Shown: one piece after another, positions 1 to 8,296 of the stretch
How positions within the stretch are numbered: position 1 is the first letter of the stretch
How the letters are laid out: each line of letters opens with the position of its first letter
Made by a program: the position numbers and the translations under genes
The notes under the pieces: model-generated
Seen by the model: the letters and a program-made list of their open reading frames with translations, nothing else
Told to the model about the DNA's origin: nothing
The model's database searches: none
NCBI GenBank assembly: GCA_947475465.1
Contig: CANJLK010000001.1
Coordinates: forward strand, 124,001 to 188,000
Reading direction: 5' to 3'
Source of the DNA: Caulobacteraceae bacterium
GTDB taxonomy: Bacteria > Pseudomonadota > Alphaproteobacteria > Caulobacterales > Caulobacteraceae
Length of the DNA: 64,000 nucleotides

Positions 1-1040
1 GCCGTGCACTGTCCCGTCGCCGGGTCGGGGAAGCCGTCCGCGTAGCGGTGGGCTGCGCGATAGACGCCGGCCTGGCTGAATTTCCCGACCGCCGCCGCGG
101 CGCCCTTGCCGTGCATGTTCCACCAGTACTTGAGGTCCTCATAGCCTGCGAAGAAGCCGCTGGCGCCGGTGTCGGTGAGCTTCAGCCGCAGGCGCAGGTC
201 CTTCATCCGGTGTTCCACGGGAACGTTCACCCAGATCCCCGGAAAGTCGGCCACGGGAATGGGATCGGTGATCAGCACGCCGTCGACGATCCGGCCATGA
301 GCCGTGTGGGTGTAGCGGGGAAACCGGTCGTCGATCCTCTGGATGAGGAAGGGGACGTATTTGTCCGGAGCGCTGGCGACGAGTTTGTCGCGGCCCTTGT
401 AGATGTTCACCCCGACATCTGGGTCGTTGGTCTCGCTGTCGACGCCCGTGATCTCGACGAGAACGCGGTTGGTCGCGAGGTTGTGGAATTCCACCGCGAT
501 GAAGCCGGTGTTGAAGCCGTCCGAGCGCCATCCCGCGACACAGCCAAGGACGCGGGCCATCTGGTTGTCGACCGCCTCACCCTCAGGACTGGTGAACTTC
601 TCGTGTTTGCAGCTCTTGGCGGTGGCCCGGCCGTCCGGCGTCCCGTCAAGATTCAGCCCGTAGCCCACCTTGGTCTGGAGCTCCCGGAAGGGGATTGGAT
701 CCTCGACGCGCCAGGCCAGGAACCGGGACGCCTCGCCATTGGGGCCTCGGGCGTCGTAGCTGCCGAACCTGCGCAGCTGCTCGTCGCCGTCCTTGCGGGC
801 CCGCATCTGTTCCTCCTCGCCGGCCTGGAGGCCAGCGGGGCATTCCGCCTTCGAAGGCGTCTCGTAGAGGGCATGGGTCCAGCTGGTGAGCACGAGGCCG
901 ATCGTCCGCCCGGAAGGACGCGGGCTTTCGGGCTGGGACATCGCCGGCGCCGCGAGGCTGAGCGGCGTTGCCATGGCGCCGATGCAGAGTATTCGAATCA
1001 GATTGCGCGCAATGCCGCTCCGCCGCTGACTTTCGCGCAT
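1..1040 (-). CDS. Exported protein of unknown function (3' end outside window)
   Basis: The reading frame is open from an ATG at 1040 to the window edge, so it is absent from the ORF track; at least 346 residues are visible. The start is set by the GGGAGGAA ribosome site 7-10 bases upstream. The first ~35 residues have basic residues, a hydrophobic stretch (LIRILCIGAMATPLSLA) and a likely cleavage site near AMSQ, so export is probable. The rest is soluble, mixed alpha/beta in character, with several Cys and aromatic motifs such as KYWWNMHGKG. I recognise no family. It diverges from a GntR gene with a palindrome between them, which suggests it is controlled by that regulator. Confidence 0.75.
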   Translation of the reverse strand, partial: MRESQRRSGIARNLIRILCIGAMATPLSLAAPAMSQPESPRPSGRTIGLVLTSWTHALYETPSKAECPAGLQAGEEEQMRARKDGDEQLRRFGSYDARGPNGEASRFLAWRVEDPIPFRELQTKVGYGLNLDGTPDGRATAKSCKHEKFTSPEGEAVDNQMARVLGCVAGWRSDGFNTGFIAVEFHNLATNRVLVEITGVDSETNDPDVGVNIYKGRDKLVASAPDKYVPFLIQRIDDRFPRYTHTAHGRIVDGVLITDPIPVADFPGIWVNVPVEHRMKDLRLRLKLTDTGASGFFAGYEDLKYWWNMHGKGAAAAVGKFSQAGVYRAAHRYADGFPDPATGQCT

Positions 1041-1149
1041 CCAGGTTCCTCCCTTTCGTCGCACGGTGTGCCGGCGTGCGGTGTCGCGCAGGGCGTTCCG
1101 CCTCTTGTCGCGATTATCCCTTGCCCTTGGCCCAGGAGCCGTGGCTTAG

Positions 1150-1163
1150 GATTGTGCACAATC
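1150..1163. promoter_or_regulatory. Perfect 14-bp palindrome, candidate GntR operator
   Basis: GATTGTGCACAATC is a perfect inverted repeat in the 206-base gap between the divergent exported-protein and GntR genes. FCD-type GntR proteins usually bind short palindromes with GT and AC half-sites and often control their own promoter. The assignment is inference from sequence and position. Confidence 0.5.
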
Positions 1164-1246
1164 TGCGCGAGCAGTCCTGTCTTGTCACGTTCAAAAGGTT
1201 CCGCGGGCTGCAGCTTGGGACCTGCCGGAAGGAGGGCCCTATCCGC

Positions 1247-1993
1247 ATGACCCGGGCTCAGCAGTCGCTTCGCGAGGTCGCGGGCGCCGGACCGCAGACG
1301 TTCGATACGGCCATCCTTTCAGGCGCGCTGGCTGCGGACCCGGAAACCAGCCCGATCGAACGGGTCTTCGCCGGAATCCTGAGCGATCTCAGTGAAGGGC
1401 GCAGCGTCCCGGGCCAACGCCTGGTTGAGGCCGATCTGTCGGCGCGTTTCGGGGTCACGCGGGGCGCCGCGCGGGAGGCTCTGAAGGGGCTGGCCGCCGA
1501 GCGGGTTGTCGAGCTGATCCCCAACAGGGGCGCGCACATCCGCATCCTGTCTCGCCGCGATGTTCTCAACATCCTGCTGGTCATGGAGATGATCACAGGG
1601 CTCGCAGCCCGCCAGGCGGCCGAGAACTGCGACGCCGACGGGGTGGTCTTCATTCGCGCGCGGCTGGCGGCGCTGCTGCGGTTTCGAGATGATCCCGACG
1701 CCGCGGGCTTCATCCAGGCCCGCAACGAATTCCTGCGGGCGATCACCGTCCTGGCCCGCAACAACGAACTCCTGCCGGCCATGCGCGGCGCGCACGTCAA
1801 CCTCGTCCGCGCCCAGCTGCGGGACTACGCGTGGGAAGGCGGCAGGCCCCGGTTCGAAGATTTCCAGGACCTGGCGGACGCGATCGTCGCCGGCGACAGC
1901 GCCTGGGCGGAGGGCGCCGCGCGGCGGCGGATGCGCGAAGCGACGCGGGCGGTGGAGAAGCTGCCAGACGCGGCTTTTCCGCTGGCGGACTGA
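1247..1993 (+). CDS. GntR-family transcriptional regulator, FCD (FadR) subfamily
   Basis: This 248-residue protein has an N-terminal winged helix-turn-helix (ERVFAGILSDLSEG, PGQRLVEADLSARFGV, REALKGLAAERVVELIPNRG) and a C-terminal all-helical FCD ligand domain from about residue 105. The ORF track extends it upstream to 968, but AAGGAGG ten bases before the ATG at 1247 decides this start. FCD regulators typically respond to carboxylate metabolites and repress nearby catabolic or transport genes. It resembles the second GntR at 51499-52266 in layout (both share PGQRLIEADL-like and VxEALKxL motifs). It probably regulates itself and the divergent exported-protein gene through the palindrome at 1150. 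Confidence 0.9.
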   Translation: MTRAQQSLREVAGAGPQTFDTAILSGALAADPETSPIERVFAGILSDLSEGRSVPGQRLVEADLSARFGVTRGAAREALKGLAAERVVELIPNRGAHIRILSRRDVLNILLVMEMITGLAARQAAENCDADGVVFIRARLAALLRFRDDPDAAGFIQARNEFLRAITVLARNNELLPAMRGAHVNLVRAQLRDYAWEGGRPRFEDFQDLADAIVAGDSAWAEGAARRRMREATRAVEKLPDAAFPLAD

Positions 1994-2059
1994 CATTGCG
2001 GGCGCGGGCGACGGAGGCCGGCGTCAGGGGGCACGAGCATCAAGGAGGGGGAGGCTGAA

Positions 2060-2569
2060 ATGAGAGCTGAAATCAGGATCATGGCCTTGGCGGCTGCCCT
2101 GGCGCTGCCCGGCGCGGCCCTCGGCCAGGCGGCGGCGCCCAGTCCTTCCGGCCTGGGAAGTCATGCCGCTCAGGTGCTGTTCGCCAAGATCGTGGTGTCA
2201 GACATCGACCGGTCCGTGGCGTTCTACAGCCGTTTCCTGGGGCTGCAGCCGGCCGGGCCCGGCAAGGGCAGGTTCGATCGGGCGGCGGCCCATATCGAGG
2301 CGCCGATGAATGTCTCCGGGAATCTCGCCGAACCCTTTGTTGTCCTGGTCAGACAGGCCGGCGTCTCGCCCACGAAGGAGACGGCGAAGCTGACGACGAT
2401 CGGTATCAAGGTCGCCGACATTCACGCCACCGTCCAATCCCTGAAGCAGGCGGGTTACGCGCTCGACATGGAGCCGGGCGCGCCACGCGAGGGGAGGCTG
2501 TTCGCCGTGGTTCATGACCCCGACGGCTATGTCGTGGAGATCGCCCAGACGCCCAGCGGCGCCTATTGA
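2060..2569 (+). CDS. Exported VOC (glyoxalase/bleomycin-resistance fold) protein
   Basis: The 169-residue product starts with a clear signal peptide (IMALAAALALPGAALGQA) and continues as a single vicinal-oxygen-chelate domain: VVSDIDRSVAFYSRFLGL at the first beta-alpha unit and HDPDGYVVEIAQ at the last. The first metal-ligand His usual just before the first strand appears replaced (VLFAKIVV), while the final Glu is present, so metal binding may be altered. AAGGAGGGGGAGG precedes the start. VOC proteins act as lyases, isomerases, dioxygenases or ligand binders; the substrate here is unknown. It lies 67 bases after the GntR gene and may be co-transcribed with it. Confidence 0.8.
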   Translation: MRAEIRIMALAAALALPGAALGQAAAPSPSGLGSHAAQVLFAKIVVSDIDRSVAFYSRFLGLQPAGPGKGRFDRAAAHIEAPMNVSGNLAEPFVVLVRQAGVSPTKETAKLTTIGIKVADIHATVQSLKQAGYALDMEPGAPREGRLFAVVHDPDGYVVEIAQTPSGAY

Positions 2570-2680
2570 GAGCACGGGTTCCGCAATCGGACCGCGGAGC
2601 TATGCTCGCGCTCTGATCGCGCCTAGTCACCGCAAGCGTCCCGGCCTGGACGGGACCATCGTGTACGGACGGAAAGACTG

Positions 2681-4384
2681 TTGAACGAGCCGCATACCTA
2701 CAGCGACCAGGAGCGTCGCCTGACGCTGCTGTCGATCCTGATCGTCTTCCTGCTGTCGTCGATCAGCCAGACGGTGGTCGGCACGGCCATGCCGAAGATC
2801 ATCGCCGAGCTTTCCGGACTGCACCTCTACGCCTGGGCCACCACCGCCTACCTGCTGTCGTCGACCGTCATGGTGCCGATCTGGGGCCGGCTGGGCGACA
2901 TCTATGGCCGCAAGCCGATCCTGCTGATCGGGATCGCGGTCTTCATGGCGGGGTCGTGGCTGGCCGGCCTGGCGGGCTGGTTCGGCGACCTGCCCTTGCT
3001 GGGCGGCGGCATGACCCAGCTGATTTACTTCAGGGCGCTGCAGGGCCTGGGCGGCGGGGCGCTCTTCACCACCACCTTTTCGATCCTGGCCGAGCTTTAC
3101 CCGCCTCGGCAGCGGGCGAAGTTCAACAGCGTGTTCGGCTCGGTCTTCGCGCTCGCCAGCATCGTTGGCCCGGTGATCGGCGGTTTCTTCGCGGACCACG
3201 GCACGATGACGCTGTTCGGCCGGGTCGTGGCCGGCTGGCGCTGGCTGTTCTACATCAACGTCCCGTTCGCCCTGGCGGCGGTAGCCATGATCCTGACCAA
3301 GATGCCGACGGTGCCGCCGGGCGGCGTCGGGCGGGTGGACTGGGCGGGCGCGGTCCTCACCATTCTGACCTCCGTGCCCCTGCTGCTGGCGGTGACATGG
3401 GGCGGCCGGGAACACGGCTGGGGATCGCCCCTGATCGTCGGACTGTTCCTGCTGTCGGCCATATCCCTGGCGGGCTTCCTGTTCGTGGAGGCGCGGGTGC
3501 GCCACCCTATCCTGCCGCTGGAGCTGTTCCGGATAAGGTCCTTTTCGACGGCGATCTCGGCCTCGTTCGTCTATTCGATCGCCTTCATGGGGACGACGGC
3601 GTTCCTGCCGCTGTTCATGCAGGTGGGCCAGGGCGTGCCGGCGACCACCAGCGGTCTCACCATGCTTTTCCTGATGATGGGCATGATCCTGTCATCGTCG
3701 ATCTGCGGCTGGCTGGTTTCCCTGACCGGCCAGTTCAAGCCGTTCATGATCGGCGGCGGGGTGATCCTGGTCGCGGGCCTGGCCTCGCTGTGCTTCATCA
3801 GTCTCGACACCTCGACGCACGACCTGGCGTGGCGGCTGTTCCTGGTCGGCTTCGGCTTCGGGCCCGGCACCAGCCTCTTCAATGTCGCCGTCCAGAACGC
3901 GGTCCCCATCTCGCAGATCGGCATCGCCACGGCGGCCAGCCAGTTCGTCCGGCAGATCGGCCAGACCATGGGGGTCGCCATCTTCGGCGCGCTCCTGACC
4001 GCGGGCCTTTCGTCGGAGCTGGCCAAGCACCAGCCGGCGACCCCGGGCGCGGTCGTGCGCCACCTGGATATTTCGGATCTCCAGAGGATGGCCTTCAACC
4101 ATGGTCAGAATCCGTCCCCGGCGACGGCCGACCCCGGCGAGCGGCTGGTGCGCCAGAGCTTCTCGGTGGCCATCGTCCACGGGATGATCTTCAGCCTGAT
4201 CGTGCTCAGCGCGGGCCTGGTCCTGATGCTGATGGTCCCGGTCACCGACCTGCGCGACCGGATCAGCGAAACCGACCCCGCCGAGGCCAGCATGGACGTC
4301 GAGGAGGAAGCGGCCCTTGAGGCGGAGGCCTTCGGCGAGCGGCTGGAGCACCGGATGCATCGGTCAGGACGTCGGCGCAAGTAA
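2681..4384 (+). CDS. MFS exporter, DHA2 (14-TM, EmrB/QacA-like) family
   Basis: The 567-residue integral membrane protein begins on TTG; an upstream GTG frame stops at once, and GGACGGA lies about ten bases before the TTG. The N-terminal half has the motif-A loop (GRLGDIYGRKP) and the DHA2 signature region (TAYLLSSTVMVPIWG, LQGLGGGALFTTTFSI). About 14 hydrophobic segments are visible, and the tail of ~45 residues is acidic then basic. Such proteins are proton-driven exporters of hydrophobic drugs, often with broad specificity. It precedes an ABC exporter pair by 88 bases, so this end of the window is an efflux block, perhaps protecting the cell from the compound degraded by the island. Confidence 0.9.
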   Translation: MNEPHTYSDQERRLTLLSILIVFLLSSISQTVVGTAMPKIIAELSGLHLYAWATTAYLLSSTVMVPIWGRLGDIYGRKPILLIGIAVFMAGSWLAGLAGWFGDLPLLGGGMTQLIYFRALQGLGGGALFTTTFSILAELYPPRQRAKFNSVFGSVFALASIVGPVIGGFFADHGTMTLFGRVVAGWRWLFYINVPFALAAVAMILTKMPTVPPGGVGRVDWAGAVLTILTSVPLLLAVTWGGREHGWGSPLIVGLFLLSAISLAGFLFVEARVRHPILPLELFRIRSFSTAISASFVYSIAFMGTTAFLPLFMQVGQGVPATTSGLTMLFLMMGMILSSSICGWLVSLTGQFKPFMIGGGVILVAGLASLCFISLDTSTHDLAWRLFLVGFGFGPGTSLFNVAVQNAVPISQIGIATAASQFVRQIGQTMGVAIFGALLTAGLSSELAKHQPATPGAVVRHLDISDLQRMAFNHGQNPSPATADPGERLVRQSFSVAIVHGMIFSLIVLSAGLVLMLMVPVTDLRDRISETDPAEASMDVEEEAALEAEAFGERLEHRMHRSGRRRK

Positions 4385-4472
4385 GGACGCCGGCCCTAGT
4401 AACATGACTGAAATGGGTTGGCGGGCCGGGGCGGGCGCCTCAGAGTAAGCGTCACAGCCATGGACACTCCGG

Positions 4473-6320
4473 ATGCATGATTCGCCCGCCCCCAGGCTGG
4501 GCGCGGGAACCTCGTCGCCTCCACGGGTTGACGTCGCGGCGATGCCTGCGGTGCTGTCCCGGATCACGGGATTGGCCCTGCGCTATCCTTGGCGGGTGGC
4601 GCTGACGGTCGTCACGTCGCTGTTCGCCACGATCGCGAACCTGGCGCTGCCCAGGCTGTTCGGCCGCTCGATCGACGAGGCCCACCATCTGCTTGCCAAG
4701 GGCTCGGCCGGGTCGGCGGCGGCCACGCACACCCTGCTGATCATCGCGCTCACCGTGATCGTCGCCACCGGGGCGCGGGGGTTCCTGACCATGGCCGCCG
4801 GCTTCCAGGGCGAATATCTCAGCCAGAAGGTGGGGCTGGACCTGCGCCTGCGGTTTTTCCAGCAGCTTCAGAGGCTCTCCTTCGGGTTCCACGACAGGGT
4901 CCATTCGGGCGACCTCATCACCCGCGGCATGCTCGACCTGGAGGGTGCGCGCTCGTTCATCCAGCAGGCGCTGGCGCCCTCGCTGTCGCTGGTCCTGCAG
5001 CTTGGCTTCTCGGCCTATATGATGATCGCCATCGATCCCTGGATGGCGCTGATCGGTCTGAGCTTCGTGCCCGTGGCGTCGTTCGCCCTTGGCCGGATGG
5101 GCTTCCTGCTGCGCGTCGCCTGGCTGCGGGTCCAGCAGTTCCAGTCGCAGCTGACCCTGATCATGGAGGAGAATCTCCAAGGCATCCGAGTGGTGCGCGC
5201 CTTCGCCGGGCGGGCCTTCGAGATGGCCAAGTTCGACGCGGCCGCCAAGTCGGTGCTGGCGGTGCAGTACGAGCGACTGACTCTGCGGTTCAAGGGTCTG
5301 GCCGGCATGCAGCTCAGCTACTACGCCGCCTTGGGCGCACTGCTCTGGTATGGCGGCGACCAGGTGCTGGCGGGCCGCATGAGCGTCGGCAAGCTGACGG
5401 AATTCAGCATCTACATGACCTTCCTGCAGGCCCCGATCCGGCAGATCGCCATGATCTTTTCGACCGCCGCGCGGGCGACGTCATCGGGGGCGCGTCTGTT
5501 CGAAGTGCTCGACCTGGAGCCGGAGGTCGCCGATGCGCCAAACGCCGGCGCGCTTTCGGCGGGCGACGGGGTGTTGCGCTTCGAGGGCGTCGGCTTCGCC
5601 TACGATCCGATCAAGCCCGTCCTGCACGACATCACCTTCGAGGTGGGCCCCGGGCGGACGCTGGGTATCGTCGGCCCGCCCGGGTCGGGCAAGTCGACCA
5701 TCGCCAACCTGATCCCGCGCTTCTACGACGTGACGCAGGGCCGCATCACCATCGGCGGGACGGATATCCGCACGGTGACGCTTTCCTCCCTGCGCGAGCA
5801 CGTCGGACTGGTTCAGCAGGAATCCTTCCTCTTCGACGCCACCGTCGGACACAACGTCGCCTATGCCGATCCCTGGGCGGACGATGAGCGCATCGAGGCC
5901 GCGGCGCGCACGGCTCAGATCCACGACCACGTCAGCCGCCTGCCTCAGCGCTACGAGACCCGAGTCGGCGAGCGCGGGGTGGCGTTTTCCGGCGGCCAGC
6001 GCCAGCGGATGAGCATCGCGCGCGGCGTGGTGCCGGGTCCCGGCATCGTGATCTTCGATGATTCCACCGCCGCCATCGACGCGGTGACCGAGCGCAAGGT
6101 GCGCGAAGGCCTGGCCGCCGCCACCCGGGCCAAGACGACGGTGATCATCGCCCACCGGCTGTCGTCGCTCATGCACGCCGACGAGATCATCGTGCTGAGT
6201 CACGGCAGGATCGCGGAGCGAGGCGACCATGCTTCCCTGCTGGCGGCCGGCGGCGCCTATGCGGAGCTCTTCGAACTACAGAGCCGCGCGGCTTCCGGCG
6301 CCCTGGAGCCCGCGGCGTGA
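4473..6320 (+). CDS. ABC exporter half-transporter with degenerate catalytic site
   Basis: This 615-residue protein has an N-terminal six-helix type I exporter membrane domain (about residues 30-330) and a C-terminal ATPase domain: Walker A GPPGSGKS near 401, signature FSGGQRQRM near 505, Walker B IVIFDD near 527 and H-loop AHRLSS. The residue after Walker B, normally the catalytic Glu, is Asp. This is typical of the inactive-site subunit of heterodimeric exporters such as TM287/288 and BmrCD. Its stop overlaps the next gene's GTG start by four bases (GTGA), so the two subunits are translationally coupled. Substrate unknown; export of a lipophilic compound is likely. Confidence 0.9.
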   Translation: MHDSPAPRLGAGTSSPPRVDVAAMPAVLSRITGLALRYPWRVALTVVTSLFATIANLALPRLFGRSIDEAHHLLAKGSAGSAAATHTLLIIALTVIVATGARGFLTMAAGFQGEYLSQKVGLDLRLRFFQQLQRLSFGFHDRVHSGDLITRGMLDLEGARSFIQQALAPSLSLVLQLGFSAYMMIAIDPWMALIGLSFVPVASFALGRMGFLLRVAWLRVQQFQSQLTLIMEENLQGIRVVRAFAGRAFEMAKFDAAAKSVLAVQYERLTLRFKGLAGMQLSYYAALGALLWYGGDQVLAGRMSVGKLTEFSIYMTFLQAPIRQIAMIFSTAARATSSGARLFEVLDLEPEVADAPNAGALSAGDGVLRFEGVGFAYDPIKPVLHDITFEVGPGRTLGIVGPPGSGKSTIANLIPRFYDVTQGRITIGGTDIRTVTLSSLREHVGLVQQESFLFDATVGHNVAYADPWADDERIEAAARTAQIHDHVSRLPQRYETRVGERGVAFSGGQRQRMSIARGVVPGPGIVIFDDSTAAIDAVTERKVREGLAAATRAKTTVIIAHRLSSLMHADEIIVLSHGRIAERGDHASLLAAGGAYAELFELQSRAASGALEPAA

Positions 6321-8188
6321 GCGCGCCTGCCGATCCCATAAACCCGGCCGCCGCCCCGACGAGGCGCGCCTCGCTTGGCACGCCCGAGGGCGACGACGTC
6401 TTCGGCGTCTTCGATCCCAACACCGCGCGGCGGTTCTTCGCCTACCTCGGGCCGCACAAGAAGGACTTCATCGGCTCCCAGGTGGCGGTGCTGTTCTCGG
6501 CCGGTGCTCAGCTCAGCCTGCCGCTGCTGATCGGCCGGGTGCTGGATTCGGCGGTCAAGGGCGAGGTCCACCGTTTCCACCAGTCGCTTATCGTCTTCGC
6601 CTGCGCGGCCTGCGCCTTCGCCGGCATGTTCTTCGTGGAGCAGTGGCTGTCGCTGCGGCTGGCAAACCGGGTGATCTTCGATGTCCGGCGGCACATGTTC
6701 GCCCACCTGCAGGACATCAGCCTGTCGTTCATGGACAAGACCCACGTGGGCCGGATGATGAGCCGGCTGCAGGGCGATGTGGGGTCCCTGCAGGACTTCC
6801 TGGAAAGCACGACTGGGGCGGTGGGCGATTTCGTCATGCTGATCGGCATCGCCGTCGTGCTGGTTTCCCTGAACCTGCGGCTGGGGCTCCTGACGCTCAC
6901 CGTCTTGCCGGCCCTGATCGCCATCCGGGCCATCTGGCTGCCGTTCTCCAAGAAGGCGTTCCGCGCCGCCCGCGACGCCTCGTCGACCGCCAACTCGGCC
7001 CTGGCCGAGAACATCAACGGGGTCCGTACCGTCCAGGAGACCCGCCGCGAACAGGTGAACTTCGAGCTCTACGCGGAGAAGGCGCAGGACAACTTCAAGG
7101 CCCAGGTCGGCGCGGCCATGACCAGCCAGATCATGGTGCCCACGGTCGATATCCTGACGGGCCTGGCCATGGCTGTGGTCATCGTGCTGGGGGGCGAGGC
7201 GGCGATCGGCGGCGGCATCGAGGTTGGGGTGATGGTGTCCTTCATCCTCTACGTCCAGCGGTTCTTCGATCCCGTGCGGATGCTCTCCATGCAGTACACG
7301 GTGATGCAACGGGCCATGGCCGCGGCCCGCCGTATCTTTGAAATCCTCGATGTGCCCCTCGCCATCACCGACAAGGCCGACGCCCCGCCGCTCACCGCGG
7401 CCGCGGAGCCCACGGTGGAATTCGACCAGGTGACCTTCGGCTACGACCCGGCGCGGCCGATCCTGCACGACGTCAGTTTCAAGGTGAAGCCGCATGAGGT
7501 GGTGGCGCTGGTGGGGCCGACGGGGTCGGGCAAGACCTCCATCATCGCGCTGGCCCACCGCTTCTATGACGCCGACCGGGGCCGTGTCCTGGTGGGCGGC
7601 CGCGACGTACGCGACGTGACCCTCGACAGCCTGGGACGGACCATCGGCATGGTGCTGCAGGAACCCTTCCTGTTCACCGGCACCATCGAGGAGAACATCC
7701 GCTACAACACCCCGGGCGCGACCCGCGAACAGGTGGTGGCGGCGGCCAAGGCGGTCTCGGCCCACGATTTCATTATGCGCCTGCCGGACGGCTATGGGAC
7801 GCGGCTGGGCCAGCGGGGCCGCAACATCTCGGTGGGTCAGCGGCAGCTGGTGTCCTTCGCCCGCGCCCTGGTGGCCGACCCGAAGATCCTGATCCTCGAC
7901 GAGGCGACGGCCAACATCGACAGCTTCACCGAGCAGGCTATCCAGAGGGCGCTGAAGGTCCTGTTCGAGGGCCGCACCTGCATCGTCATCGCCCACCGGC
8001 TGGGGACCATCCGCGACGCCGACCGGATCATCGTGCTGAACCAGGGCCGCATCCTGGAGCAGGGCAGCCACGACGAACTGATGGCCCGCGACGGCCTCTA
8101 TCGTCACCTCTACACCTCGGCCCACGCCAGTTTCGACGACCAGGTGGTGGCGGTGACCGGCGACGCGGAGTTCGCCTCGCGCACCTGA
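6317..8188 (+). CDS. ABC exporter half-transporter, catalytic partner
   Basis: The 623-residue partner subunit starts on GTG within the previous stop. It has a six-helix membrane domain (about 40-340) and an ATPase domain with Walker A GPTGSGKT near 400, Walker B ILILDEATAN with the catalytic Glu intact, and H-loop AHRLGT. Its signature motif is ISVGQ rather than LSGGQ. In an asymmetric dimer this defective signature faces the partner's Walker motifs, the same site that lacks the catalytic Glu, so exactly one of the two ATP sites is degenerate. This strongly supports a heterodimer rather than two homodimers. Confidence 0.92.
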   Translation: MSAPADPINPAAAPTRRASLGTPEGDDVFGVFDPNTARRFFAYLGPHKKDFIGSQVAVLFSAGAQLSLPLLIGRVLDSAVKGEVHRFHQSLIVFACAACAFAGMFFVEQWLSLRLANRVIFDVRRHMFAHLQDISLSFMDKTHVGRMMSRLQGDVGSLQDFLESTTGAVGDFVMLIGIAVVLVSLNLRLGLLTLTVLPALIAIRAIWLPFSKKAFRAARDASSTANSALAENINGVRTVQETRREQVNFELYAEKAQDNFKAQVGAAMTSQIMVPTVDILTGLAMAVVIVLGGEAAIGGGIEVGVMVSFILYVQRFFDPVRMLSMQYTVMQRAMAAARRIFEILDVPLAITDKADAPPLTAAAEPTVEFDQVTFGYDPARPILHDVSFKVKPHEVVALVGPTGSGKTSIIALAHRFYDADRGRVLVGGRDVRDVTLDSLGRTIGMVLQEPFLFTGTIEENIRYNTPGATREQVVAAAKAVSAHDFIMRLPDGYGTRLGQRGRNISVGQRQLVSFARALVADPKILILDEATANIDSFTEQAIQRALKVLFEGRTCIVIAHRLGTIRDADRIIVLNQGRILEQGSHDELMARDGLYRHLYTSAHASFDDQVVAVTGDAEFASRT

Positions 8189-8258
8189 CGGTCCAGGCGG
8201 CGGCGTGAATTCCCGCTGGCCTTCTCAGACTTCCTGACGTTTGATTGAGGCCGGAAAT

Positions 8259-8296
8259 AGAGGCGCGCAGGCGCCCGTCTGAAAAGGGAAGAAACG
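8259..8296 (+). promoter_or_regulatory. Conserved leader before CocE-like gene 1
   Basis: AGAGGCGCGCAGGCGCCC followed by GAAAAGGGAAGAAACG leads into the start codon. Very similar leaders stand before CocE-like genes 3 and 4. The GGGAAG element is the ribosome site. The GC-rich block upstream contains GGCGCC and could form a small hairpin. Confidence 0.45.

Noticed and set aside
48-1250. 400-residue + ORF over the first kilobase
   Set aside because: Composition is Ala/Gly/Arg/Val-rich without motifs; the minus frame has a signal peptide, ribosome site and natural composition, so the + ORF is a shadow.
2956-4320. 454-residue + ORF in another frame of the DHA2 exporter
   Set aside because: Gly/Arg/Pro-rich frame shadow of a 14-helix transporter.
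6257-8125. 622-residue minus ORF antisense to ABC subunit 2
   Set aside because: The + frame has complete ABC motifs; the antisense ORF has none.
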